Source of the DNA: Xiphias gladius
Taxonomy: Eukaryota; Chordata; Actinopteri; Istiophoriformes; Xiphiidae
Direction of reading: 5' to 3'
NCBI RefSeq assembly: GCF_016859285.1
Contig: NC_053407.1
Span: 19,278,699 to 19,342,698, forward strand
Length of the DNA: 64,000 nucleotides
Shown: positions 23,901-48,970 of the stretch, piece by piece
How positions within the stretch are numbered: position 1 is the first letter of the stretch
Layout of the letters: every line of letters starts with the position of its first letter
Notes under the pieces: generated by a model
Told to the model about the DNA's origin: nothing
Databases searched by the model: none
Seen by the model: the letters and a program-made list of their open reading frames with translations, nothing else
Made by a program: the position numbers and the translations under genes

Positions 23901-24160
23901 TTATAATCCCGTCAGAAGCGAGGCACCCTCTCCTGAGTGTTTGTGACCCAGTCTACTTGTTTGCTGTGGTTATTATTGCTGAATGTGACCGACACTGCTA
24001 ATAACTCGAAGCAGAGGTAACATGGGGGTGCACATTTGTTGCTCCGGCGATGCACTTTATATTGTGTTTGTGCATGAAAGCAGAAATGGTTGCCTTCTAT
24101 AGGTGGAGGTGATAAACAGCTTAAGATAACAGCCAAGTAAACAGGGTCACTGATCTTAAG

Positions 24161-24202
24161 GTGTGTGTGTGTGTGTGTGTATGTGTGTGTGCGGGGGGGG
24201 GG
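24161..24202. repeat. (GT)n microsatellite with adjoining G-run
   Basis: A GT tract interrupted once by AT and followed by 'gcgggggggggg'. Confidence 0.95.
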
Positions 24203-25264
24203 CATGTAGCCACCGTGCAGGAGAGCACTGAGTCCTCTGTCTGCCAGATGTGTTTTAATGGACTACACAGGGCACCAGAACAGTCAGGCGCCTGCATAAT
24301 TAGTGGTGAATTTTGAATGGATCTCTTCTTACAATGCTCTACCATTCTGAAACATGGCTGGATAATGAAAGATTGACCTTGCTTCTGCTCTGCCTAACGC
24401 AATATCCGAGAGCAGATCTGGGTTCAGCTCCTGAGAGGAGGAAGTTCCCTTCGCTGCCTCCTCAGTTGTGTAAAGCATCTGTCCATGTCACGAGTGACAC
24501 AGGCCAGGACCACCTGAGACAAGCAACATGTGCATCAGCCACATGTATCACTGCATCAGAGCGGTGTGGAGCTGAAAGTAATGTCTAACAGACAAGGACG
24601 TCTCACCTGTCCTATTTGTGAGGTGAATAAAGCTTAGAGAACAGCAGTGTTATCTGTTTAAAGTAATGAGGTCTCTTAGGTTCAGTGCTCCCTCATCTTG
24701 ATTCTGCTTGCAGAGGCCCTCGAAGGCCTTTTCCACTGATTGTCTTGATCTTATTAAAAGGCTCATGGTGTTAAAGAGATGAAAACATGCAGATTATTTC
24801 TAATATGTGCACGAGAACCCACAGGTGCTTACAGTGCAGAGGAATGGATTTTGAAAGGGGGGCATGTTTGGATCACTGTACAATGAAGGCAGGTGGGCTA
24901 TTCCTGAATCCTCTTAAACCTTGACCTCTTCTTAGTCTCAAGGTGTCAACAAACAAGAAGAATTAACCACTTGTGCCACACGAGGAAGTCTGCATCCAAA
25001 CTAAACATGTTCAACCTCAACATGACAACCTTTCCATATTTTGCTTTAACTGTTAAATGCTTGCAGATGAGTGAAAATACTCCAATAATTCCTGTTTATA
25101 CGGCATCTTTTTCTGACACGTGCTGCACTCAAACAGACCGAAGTATATGATCATAAAAACGGTTTAATCGTTTGTTTTATTCTCTCAGCGAAACCAGACT
25201 TTGTGACTGATCTCATGGAAGCTGTTTCAGGCCTTTGGGTGAAATAAAAGATACCCCTTTTCCC

Positions 25265-25400
25265 TTATGACGTGGGCGGTGCTGCTGTTTTTCCATTTGC
25301 TGCTGTGGGTGAGATTATTGCCCCCTCCTGTTTCTCCCTGTGGTTAAATAGCAAAGCGCGCTGCTTCCCGGGGTAGACAGCCTGCTTTACATAGCAGAGG
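25265..25400 (+). promoter_or_regulatory. Probable TPH1 core promoter
   Basis: At 25268-25279 lies 'tgacgtgggcgg', a CRE-type half-site fused to a GC box. At 25344-25350 an AT-rich 'ttaaata' could act as a TATA-like element about 145 bases before the TPH1 start codon. Assignment is by position and motif only. Confidence 0.4.
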
Positions 25401-25494
25401 TTATTTAGATAAGCCACCGGCGAGAGCTGCATCAAAAAAACAGACTAAAAGAAGAAAAAGAAGAAAAAGAAAAAAAGAAAAAGAGCACTTTAAC

Positions 25495-30505
<5,011 letters not shown>

Positions 30506-31278
30506 CTGCCCAGATTCCGGTTGAAGTTAACCACCTCACAGTCCACCAACGCTCGCCGTGTCACCCCCAGTGCCGCTGTAGAGATACTGCTTGTGTATGG
30601 CCCTTCGTCAGTTCAATGAATGTGCGCTGCTTTTGGCAAAACGCTCTGATGTCCCCACTGCATGGTATATGGCATATACAATTTACAGAGGCGTGTTACG
30701 TATGTTTAGCCACTGATTTCAGTACATTGCACAAACCCAAAGAGCTGCATAACCCGAGACACTGTTTTGCTTCAGTTGTACTTGGCTGAATTGGCTTCTG
30801 TGTTGCAAACAGCTAATGCGCTTTCATAGTACGTTAGTATCCATTAAAAACATCCCCAGCTGTTACAAACACAGATGTGTTTTCCTCCTCCTGTTGTTAA
30901 CTCTGCTATTGTATATGAGCATGAATTTTTTGTAATGCATTTCTTTCTTCTTCTTCTTCACATTTAATCTTCCTCACTTCAGTGATATGTATAAAATGTA
31001 CCTTGTTTGTATTCTTTCGGTGTATGTATCATACTCCTCTTTGTGTGCTGTTGAGGGAAATTATGAAAGTGAAAACTGGTGTTATAAGAATGTTTTCATG
31101 ACTGATTATATCAGATTTGGCCCATGTACCCTTACCTGTTTTATTTTACAATGATGATTTTGAATACCTCCTCTTTAAGTGAATATAATTGTAGTACTCC
31201 TAAAATCAAACATTATTTTTCTACTGTAAAGAAATATAGACATTACGAGTAGACTATGTATCAAATTATTGAAAAAAA

Positions 31279-31284
31279 AATAAA
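31279..31284 (+). terminator. TPH1 poly(A) signal (AATAAA)
   Basis: Canonical AATAAA within 'gaaaaaaaaataaac', followed about 10-20 bases later by a GT-rich 'tgttcatggtgtc' downstream element. It gives a 3' UTR of about 0.8 kb and lies well before SERGEF. Confidence 0.7.
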
Positions 31285-31309
31285 CAAAAATGTTCATGGT
31301 GTCTTCACA

Positions 31310-32025
31310 GTCTGTCAGTTTTTTGATTTCAGTCGATTTAATATTTTTTTATGTCCTTGTGGTGGTAATTTGGATACTGGATGCTGAGAGAGATGCTGAT
31401 TATTATCCCAGAGATGCAGAATGATGACTGCGAAGACGCTGAAAGCAATGATTATAGTTATGTTAAGGCTGGAGTTTGTGTAACCCTGTGTTGTAAGAAT
31501 AATAATCTCTTTGATCTGAAGGTCACAATATTATTATATTATTAAAGAAATCCACCTTGATACAGAAAGGACAGGCAGCAGTCTCTTTAAACTGGACAGC
31601 ATTCCATCAAGACTGGTGGTGTCACTGAGTGGCTGAGTGACACCTGACGCTGGTTCATAGACAATGAATTATTGACTGGACTCTGTGGAAATTTATATTT
31701 TTGGATATATGACATCCAAAGGAGTTTTATTTAGATGCAGGGCTGACAGAAAATCTCAATGTCTAATTAAGGGTCCGCTATGTCCTTTTATGTCTGTTAT
31801 TACTTAGTCTTTCTGACCAGCTTAAGGAAAAACCTGATTAACACAAATTAACACATTATGTTACTTATATAACTTTAATGATTTCTACACACAGTTACTA
31901 GTTAGTAGGTATTAGGTAACTTTTACGGTTATATTTTCCAAAAAAGTGTGAGAGATTTGGAGAAGTCTCCCTAATTAATAATAAGTGTCATGCTGGAGGA
32001 TTATTTTCCACAAACTGGTAAAGTT
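31310..32025. other. Short intergenic interval TPH1-SERGEF
   Basis: About 0.7 kb with no exon recognised. It presumably contains the SERGEF upstream regulatory region. Confidence 0.5.
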
Positions 32026-32062
32026 GACTCGATTTTATAAATGGTACCTTATCAAAAAGTAT
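32026..32062. repeat. Solo end of the fold-back element just upstream of SERGEF
   Basis: The motif 'ataaatggtaccttatc' matches the right terminus of the element at 7911-8686 ('ataaatggtgccttatc'), but no second arm is visible nearby. It lies about 100 bases before the SERGEF start codon. Confidence 0.45.
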
Positions 32063-32163
32063 ATTGAGGTTTCAAGACACCAAAACAGCCAAACATAACA
32101 TGGTACTTTGCTTCACGACAGTGTCGCAAATGACACTGGACTCACTCAGTAGCAATTTACTCC

Positions 32164-40808
<8,645 letters not shown>

Positions 40809-43800
40809 GATAAAACTCTGCACGTACTTCAACAGGACAGTCATTCAGCATGTGACAATCAGAGATGAGAAAAACTGAATTTTTTTGAATTAACCAATTT
40901 CTGACTGATTTTGTGGCTTATTTGTACTTTGCAAAGCCCTCAAAGGTTATTTTAAGTGCCTTTGAATATTCACTAACTTTCACCTTCTAAAAGGCCACCT
41001 GAGCCGCTTGAACAGGTCAGACTTCAAATTGCAGTCGTCGTAAATATTGTCGTGGGGTTGGACACAGGCTGAGTTATGTTTCGTTTGGACAGAGACCATC
41101 AATTCTCTGACTAGCCCGCCAATTTGATGGACATGGTTGGAGATGCAGGACATGGCCATGCCTATGGCTCCTGGTCCACCTGCCATGGTTGTCTTCCTGA
41201 ATGAAGCCGTTATGGATCGTGTGAGGGATGGGCTAGGCTGGGGCTATAGCTCCATCTTCCCATGTCAGCGGTTTTATGGCTGTGATCTTGAGTGTCGGGA
41301 AGCAGTTTATCTCTGCACTTCATAGTGAAAATCTCATGATTTACGGCTTACACATACAGGACAGTATTTTATGCTTTTCTAACTGTCCATCACTTATTTA
41401 TATTGTTGTCAGTCTGTGTGATATTCTTTGATATTATGTTTGTCTTAATTGCACCACTTTCATCCTGTATATCTCAATAATCCCTCTTGGGAGAAACTCG
41501 TCCACTGCATTCGACCCAACCTACATATTTATAAGCGGTGGGCGTCAGCAGTGCTGCACCCAGGGACTATCTGCAGCTCTTAAGCCAGTACCTTGGTCAA
41601 GGGCAGTGGCAGGACTCAGAATGGCTCAGAGATGATATGGTTGCATTATATTTTCCATTTTATTTTAAAAGTTTTTATTTTACGACTATAATTTATGCAA
41701 ATTAAACATAGAAACTACCTTTGTCACTGAAATTATGCATTAATAAAAATTAGATTAATGTGATTTTACCTGGATTAATTTGAAAAAATAAATCAACACT
41801 CGTTGAAAAATTATTTCATTTCTGTGTTTTTTTTATTTATCACTATTTATTGTACAAGCCTGAACTGTATTTGTCAAAAAAGACACAAAAAATCCCTAAA
41901 CAACAAACCAATCAAAACGATCACTGAACACCTCACTGAGATAACTAACCACAAAATGCACGGTGTTCAAAACACACATTCTGAAGTCTCACTAAACGGC
42001 ACACACAAGTTGCCTCTTAGTTGTGTTACTGATTCCATTAATGATAACAGCTGCTTTTTCTGTTTTGTTTTTGTTTTTTTTTAATTCCGTCGGATAGTGA
42101 TCAGCACACTTTCCCCCCCCATTTGTGCTCAGCTCTGTTGGCAGATCAAGATCTGTTGTACCTGACTGCACACAGATCTCAGCAAGTTGTTGGCAGTGTG
42201 TTGGCAGTTGTTTGGTAAAAAGTTGGTCCCTTTTCACTTTCCACACAAACAATGAATCTATACTGTGTACCCATTGGCTGTTTCTTATTTAGGTATGCTC
42301 ACTGCTTGCCTTTAGAAGCTGATCGGTAAGGGGGTCCTTATTGTATCTTTGTGCTTTTTGAGTACTGAACTGATGCTTGTTTTCATGACTGGTGACTGGT
42401 GGTTAATTTAAAATAAAATGTACTTTAGTTCATCATGTTGGTTAATCTATACTCCTGAATGGTGAGAAAAATTTGCATAACAGAGGCACTTGTCCAGTAT
42501 GAGGCATATGATGTGTTGGCATTAGCATTACATACTAATATACCAATTTGCATGTGTGCAGAAAAAGAATAATAATCCAATTCTACATGATTGTCAATTA
42601 AAATACCACAGAATAATTATCGTCTGAGCTGTGACATGAGTTCATGTATTTTGTATATAAGCTTTCTTTGTTAATCAAGGTACAGCTACATATGAAGATA
42701 TATCAACATTCAATTAATGTTGAATGTTTATTATTCATTTCTGAATAAACCTAAATAGGATTTGCTTAGCCGGCTAAATAATTTACCAATTCCTAATGGC
42801 ACACTGTGCAATTTTAATGCCTCATTAATACAAGGTAGGGTGGTGATTTTTTTTTTTTTTTTGTATTTTTTTTTTGTTTGTTTGTTTGTTTTTTTGAAAG
42901 TATGACCTTTTTTTTCATTTTTTGTAGATGTTATCTCTTTGATGCCTGAAAACATCAAAGGAATGTTAAAACTTTAGTGGTGCAAAACAGTGCAAAAAGT
43001 CTAGAAAGATGTGACCATGACAGTGCAAAGTTAACGATTTGTTTTCAGCTGTTTAGTGTGGCTAACATGACAAGTGATGGGGTTTTTTTCGGGGGGGGGG
43101 GTTAATCGGAGCAACATTTTTTTTTTTTTTTTTTTCTAACAACAGAAGAAGCACACAAATATTTGATGATCACTCAAAAACATTGGTACACACAACTTCA
43201 GCAGACAAAAAAGCGTATTTACAGCACTGGCACACACCAAAAATAGGCACACAAATTACAACACAGTAACCAGTCACAGATACTGAGCTACATAAGGCTT
43301 GACAACAAAACTTCCTCAGTGCTACATCTATGCTGAGTTTGTGATGTACAGGTTGTCACTGTCACACCCATTTAAAAATACTAAGTAATACACACAACAA
43401 TGCTACAGCACTATCAGGTGGGTGATGGGCCATTATGGGTCATACACATAGTGGTTGGTACACCATGGTTCATAACACAAACTGACTCTGTTGGTTGTCT
43501 GCTCCGGTGCTGTCGCTGGGTCTCTATAAACATATAAAAAAACAATAACAAAAATAAATTATTACACAAAATAAGTGTAACGGTGGAAATGATGGCGATG
43601 ATGGATACCTCTGAGGTGCGGGGAGAGGTGAGAAATGACACTAGCTTGGAGGGTAAAGAAAATGTGCTCCGTTAGTTCCTCATGGTAAACGACAGGTTTA
43701 CCATGTATCTCCCATGCTTAGCCAAGGCATCAGACAACGATGTACTGTCTGTGTGCAGAGGTTGGACTCGGTTAAGTCGGTTAATAAACATGCCCAATCA

Positions 43801-46049
43801 TGCTGCGTTTTACAGGTTGATGTACAGTAGTTCAGTCACTGTCATGCGTTTGTATACTTTGCGTCATGCTCTCACAGTCACCTCGTTTTTTTATGCTCTC
43901 TTTGACCCGAACACAGGTAGACAGAGGGTCAAACAGCAGTTGAAAGGACTAGCCATAGGCTAGTGGGAAAGCAAAGTTGTATGTATGCATAGTGCTGTTG
44001 AATAAAAGAGTCTAAACGCTCGTTGTGTATAAAATTTATTTCATGCAAGGACTTATATTTACATATTTTATTGAATACTTTTCTGTTGCATAAATGTAAA
44101 ATACATGCATTTACCTTTCCCCAAGTAGACCCACATCCCATTCTGTGCTGTATTGTACTTCTCTTTTTTTTTTTTTCACTTGATTTGCATGACCATACAA
44201 TTCACCTGCATCTCTTCACATCAAATCTTCACAAGGTTTTGTTTTTTTAAAATATATAACGTCCATTAATTACCACAAGAGACATGACTCGAAATGTAAA
44301 ACTCTGCTCATTCAGAATAAAAACAAAACTTCGATGAGTTGCTATACTTGTATCTTCTTCTAGGAGTTAACATTTCTGATTGGTCAACATAAAATTTGTT
44401 AAAGTGCCCTGAAAAAATTGTGCATAATTATCGGGACAGTATCAATACATGTAACAGTAACAGTATTGATGTTTTAAATCAATAGACATACATACAGCAG
44501 GAGTCATCATGACATCTCTGGCTGATCATAATTTGATATATTTTGGCTCTGTAGAGTTGCCTGGTCCCCTTTAATAATATTTTGTGCTTTAACGTACAAC
44601 ATTTTCTTGAATGTGGGACTATTAAATCAGTATTTTCAGGTATTTTTTGCTTGGTGTTATGTATCCCACTAAAGGTCACATCCTAGTATGCATTGTATGG
44701 TGTAACAATAATAACCAAGAGGGCATTTTTACTCTGATTAAGGGTACGAGGATGGTGCAAAAGGTACAAGGTGCACCTTGTAAAATAAGCTTTCATTACA
44801 CTGTTATGAGCATGGTATAAAGTGTATTGATGCTACACAGGGAGCACTTGTGTAATATCATGTCAATTTATTACTCACTTTTGCTTTGCCTCACCAGGTA
44901 TGAAGGCACCATTGTTTAATAATTCATGAGTCTTGCCTTAATTTAGGCATCACAGCAGTCACTGAAATTGCTGCAGACTACCGACACTGTTTAAAAACTC
45001 ATAACTATCAGTAAATATATTTGTATAAAAACTATTTATGCTCATAACAGCATTAGTTGGCTTTATGACAGATTGTTCAAGTTAAATCACACTGTTTTAG
45101 TTGGAGGCCCCAGTCAAATAAATACAAGAAAATAAATATATGAATTTGGGGAAAGGCAAAGAATGGCAGCTACATAAAAATCTCTGCTATGACTGAGTCT
45201 CTTGTAAAGCTGTCTCAAAATGCATAAAAATGACAAAGCTTTAGAGGCTTTTGAAAGAAGAAAGTTTTTTTCTTACAGGTACTGCGATACAGTTAGCTTC
45301 TTGTTGAACATAATTTCTCATGCAGGTCATGCAAATGAACAAACAGTTTTAGTTCTTTTGACATTAGATGTGTTCATCACTAGTATCATAGGAATTTTCT
45401 TCATCTCCATATTGCATTGGACATCATGAACATCAAGTTAAACTTTTTTTTTTTTAATGGCCACTCAGATAACATTAAGCCTTGTCTCGACTGCACTTTC
45501 AGAATGATAACGTCTCTACTTTGCAACGTACAAAGCACTTAAGAGGAGCTTCCTTAACAGCTGGCAATGGTACCTTCTGGATATGTTTAAAAGCCATGTA
45601 TTGTTAATGTCCAGCATATTATTGGCAGGGGTTACATCTTATGAAAATTTCTTTCACAAAATTGTAAAAAGCAGATGAGAGAAAAGTTATTGGCAGAAGA
45701 ATATGCGAGATCAAAAGCAACAGAGCAACAGGCAATAATGTAAACACAGGGAGAGAGTGGGGTTAGCCTGTGGTAGAAGTAGAACAGTGCTTTGTCTGCA
45801 ACTGAGGTGACCCATGCAGAGTGGCATGTGCCAATGTTTTCTAGTCTAGAATATGATGACACACCCAAGGAGAACACTTGGGAAGCTTGAGTATTAGCAC
45901 AGTTAAGATACAGTTTTCCAGAAAAATAAAGAAATAAAAATGGAAAGAAAGCAGGAGCGAAGGCAAGTGTAAAAGCAAAATCTGACAGGAAAGATAAGGA
46001 GGAGTGTGGACTGGCCTTCCAGTGGCATTGTATCTGCTACTCAACCATG
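40809..46049. other. Convergent intergenic interval SERGEF-KCNC1 with 3' UTRs
   Basis: AT-rich DNA without a supportable exon. The 3' UTRs of SERGEF (from 40809 rightward) and KCNC1 (from 46049 leftward) must lie here. Candidate KCNC1 poly(A) hexamers on the minus strand are at 44867-44872 and 44035-44040. Several AATAAA sites between 41752 and 42415 could serve SERGEF. Homopolymer T and G runs occur at 42848-42890 and 43081-43135. I could not choose among the poly(A) sites. Confidence 0.5.
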
Positions 46050-48937
46050 CTACATAATGGATGGGATGGGAGAATGTGAGTGCTGCATTAGACAGGGTGG
46101 GCTGCAGGGCAGGGCGGACACTGAGGACACTCCAGAGGCATCCCCGCTCATGCCAGACATGCTGTTAAGGCTCCAAGGCTTTTCATAACCTTCAGTTGAA
46201 AAACAGAGAACGTTCTGAGTACACTGCAGCACTGAATCCATGACAATGTTTTCGTGCTCCTCACTGGTAATACTACACCTGTTGCTTTCTTGTTTTTGTC
46301 TCCAAAGAAAAAGGTCATCACAGACTTGAGACAGATTATTATTCTCCATGCACTGAGAGAATCAGGAGTACAACAGCATGCACCGGGTGGTACTGGAATG
46401 GTTTGGAGTATAACACTATAAAAGACTCGAAAAGGTAGGCACCTTAGGCAGGCAACGTATTCTCAGCTACAGGTAGAATTTCATACTGTACGCCATTTAC
46501 TGTTGATGTGCCGGCTGCACACACAGCTGGAGACTAACGTTACTTTCTTAGGAATGTTTTGAACATTAATTATTAAATAAATAAAAATAAAAAAGAAGGG
46601 CTAAACCCTGCTGTTAAAGTGTTGGTAATAATATTTGACGTTAGTCTTCCTCCATTTGTGTTGTGCTCCTTCACCATACTGATAGCACCCATCAGCAAGA
46701 CACTTCATGCACCGTTATGGTCAAGAGCAGTGTACTCATAAGTCAGGATCCCGCATGGTATTTATCATTAAAACACATATACATACATGGTACACGCATA
46801 GCACATTAGGCATGTAAGACAACACATTCTAGATCATATAAATCTCAAAAATAGTTTTCTTACTGGTAAATAAATAGGGGCATTACATTATGCATGGTAT
46901 CAAAAAATATATCATGTAGATGTGGACAATTATTATTGACGTGGTGATTGTGCTTGGCCTTAACAGATGTTATGTTACTTGGAATATATACAATTCCCAA
47001 CGTGATGATTGAGGAGAAGCAGCTGCTGTGAAAGTGTGTGAAGGTTGTAATAAGAGGTTTGTAGTTGTGTGTGTTTGTGTATGTGTCTGTGTGAGTGTGC
47101 CTTTGTAACACTGAGGTGTAACACTCAGTAAAGAAGGAAAAAGGAGCATGTCCTGTCTAGGGTCTACAGGGTGTCAGTGTCTTACGGTGGCCTGTGATTG
47201 GCTGTTACTGTACGTACCCCTCCTCACTCTGCCCCCAGTGTGGTTGGGGCGTTCAGCAGTGGTGACCAGGAAGCAGGGTCGCTCTCTCTCACTAGGGCTG
47301 AAGATTTCCTCTGGAGATATGGCCTGGTCTATATGAGGACAATCTTCGTTTGCCAGAGCTGCGTTAGCTGCCTCGCCGTTCAGCTTGGAATCTTATGAGA
47401 AAACAATCAAGAAAAGGAAAGAAAAACACACGAAAAAATCTGGTTTCATATGCCAGCTTAGTACTATGTTTTTTAATATATCTGCCATTTTCACGCTCTA
47501 CAACCGGAATGCACATTGGGAATAACTCGTAAAACAACATTGTGTGTATAGCTGCTGTCTAAGGTTTGCCTCACACCGTCCCTTGTTCTATGTTGTTGAG
47601 CACAAACTGTATCAAAAGGTAATATGTCTTCGCACTAATGCCACCAAAGGAATTCAAGAGGAATCAAGTGGCTAAAGCGTCTGATTACATGATCTTATAT
47701 TTACAAATACATGGTGGAAACAAACTCTCAGTTAGTCTTAAGAGAGAGGAGGAGTGAATTGCTGCATTAAGTAGTGCAAAATCAATAGCAAGATTACTCA
47801 CGGTCTGCCTCAGTCTCTCTATTCCTCTATCCAGAATCAAATATGCTTTTCATCACATATTTCATTGATTATTTTCTGCGGGAAATCATCAGCTTATTGA
47901 AGTGCGGGAATAGAAACAGTGAAACACCTGAGTAGTGATGTGGCTGTTTCAGGAGGACAGAGAAATGGTGAGACAACAATGTGTCAGAATATATGTAATC
48001 TTTGTTTCTTACCTTGAAACTTTATCTCGAAAACGTCGTCATGGGCAATGGGGCTCTGGTGTTGGGAGCTGATGCTTGACTTACAGAAGTTAGGAGAACC
48101 TGGTTGGGGAGCTCGAGGGATATGCCTATTTTTTTTCTTTGGTAGTTTCTGTTTTGCCATTGCCAGTGAGTAATACATTCCAAAGTTGTTGACAATCACG
48201 GGGACGGGCATGGCGATGGTCAGCACTCCTGCCAGGGCGCACAGGGCTCCGACCAGCATACCGGACGTCGTCTGAGGGTACATGTCTCCGTAGCCGAGGG
48301 TCGTCATGGTCACCACAGCCCACCAGAATCCGATCGGGATGTTCTTGAAGTGTGTGTGCTCACTGGCTCGAGGGTCGTTGGGGTTAGCTCCAATTCGTTC
48401 AGCGTAGTAGATCATGGTAGCAAAGATGAGGACACCGAGAGCGAGGAAGATGATGAGGAGCAGGAACTCATTGGTGCTGGCCCTCAATGTGTGGCCCAGC
48501 ACCCTCAGCCCCACAAAGTGACGTGTCAGCTTGAAGATACGCAGGATCCGCACAAAGCGGACCACCCTCAGGAAACCCAGCACATCCTTGGCTGCCTTGG
48601 AGGAGAGCCCGCTGAGACCCACCTCCAGGTAGAAGGGCAGGATGGCCACAAAGTCGATGATGTTCAGGGCGTTCCGAATGAAGTCAAATTTGTTCGGGCA
48701 GAAAGTTATTCGCATAAGAAATTCAAAAGTGAACCACACCACACAAACGCCCTCAATGTAGGTGAGGTAGGCCGCAGTCTCAGTCTCCTGGTAGGTGTGC
48801 TCCACTGTGATGTTGTCCACCAGCTCCAGCTCAGTACGGTTGATGATGGGGTTGAAGGCCTCGTGGGTCTCCAGACAGAAGGTGGTGATGGACACCAGAA
48901 TAAAGAACAGCGAGGCCAGAGCCACCCACTGAGCAGG

Positions 48938-48970
<33 letters not shown>

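Larger units (their letters stand above)
19141..25250. other. Intergenic DNA upstream of TPH1
   Basis: About 6 kb without a supportable exon. It includes diffuse repeat-like sequence at 19390-19570, a diverged repeat at 20990-21150, a family B repeat at 23680-23900 and a GT/G tract at 24161-24202. No conserved RNA gene was recognised. Confidence 0.5.

Noticed and set aside
41137-41325. 62-codon frame downstream of SERGEF considered as a further SERGEF exon
   Set aside because: It follows the in-phase stop at 40808, has no suitable acceptor in phase and does not resemble the mammalian SERGEF tail.
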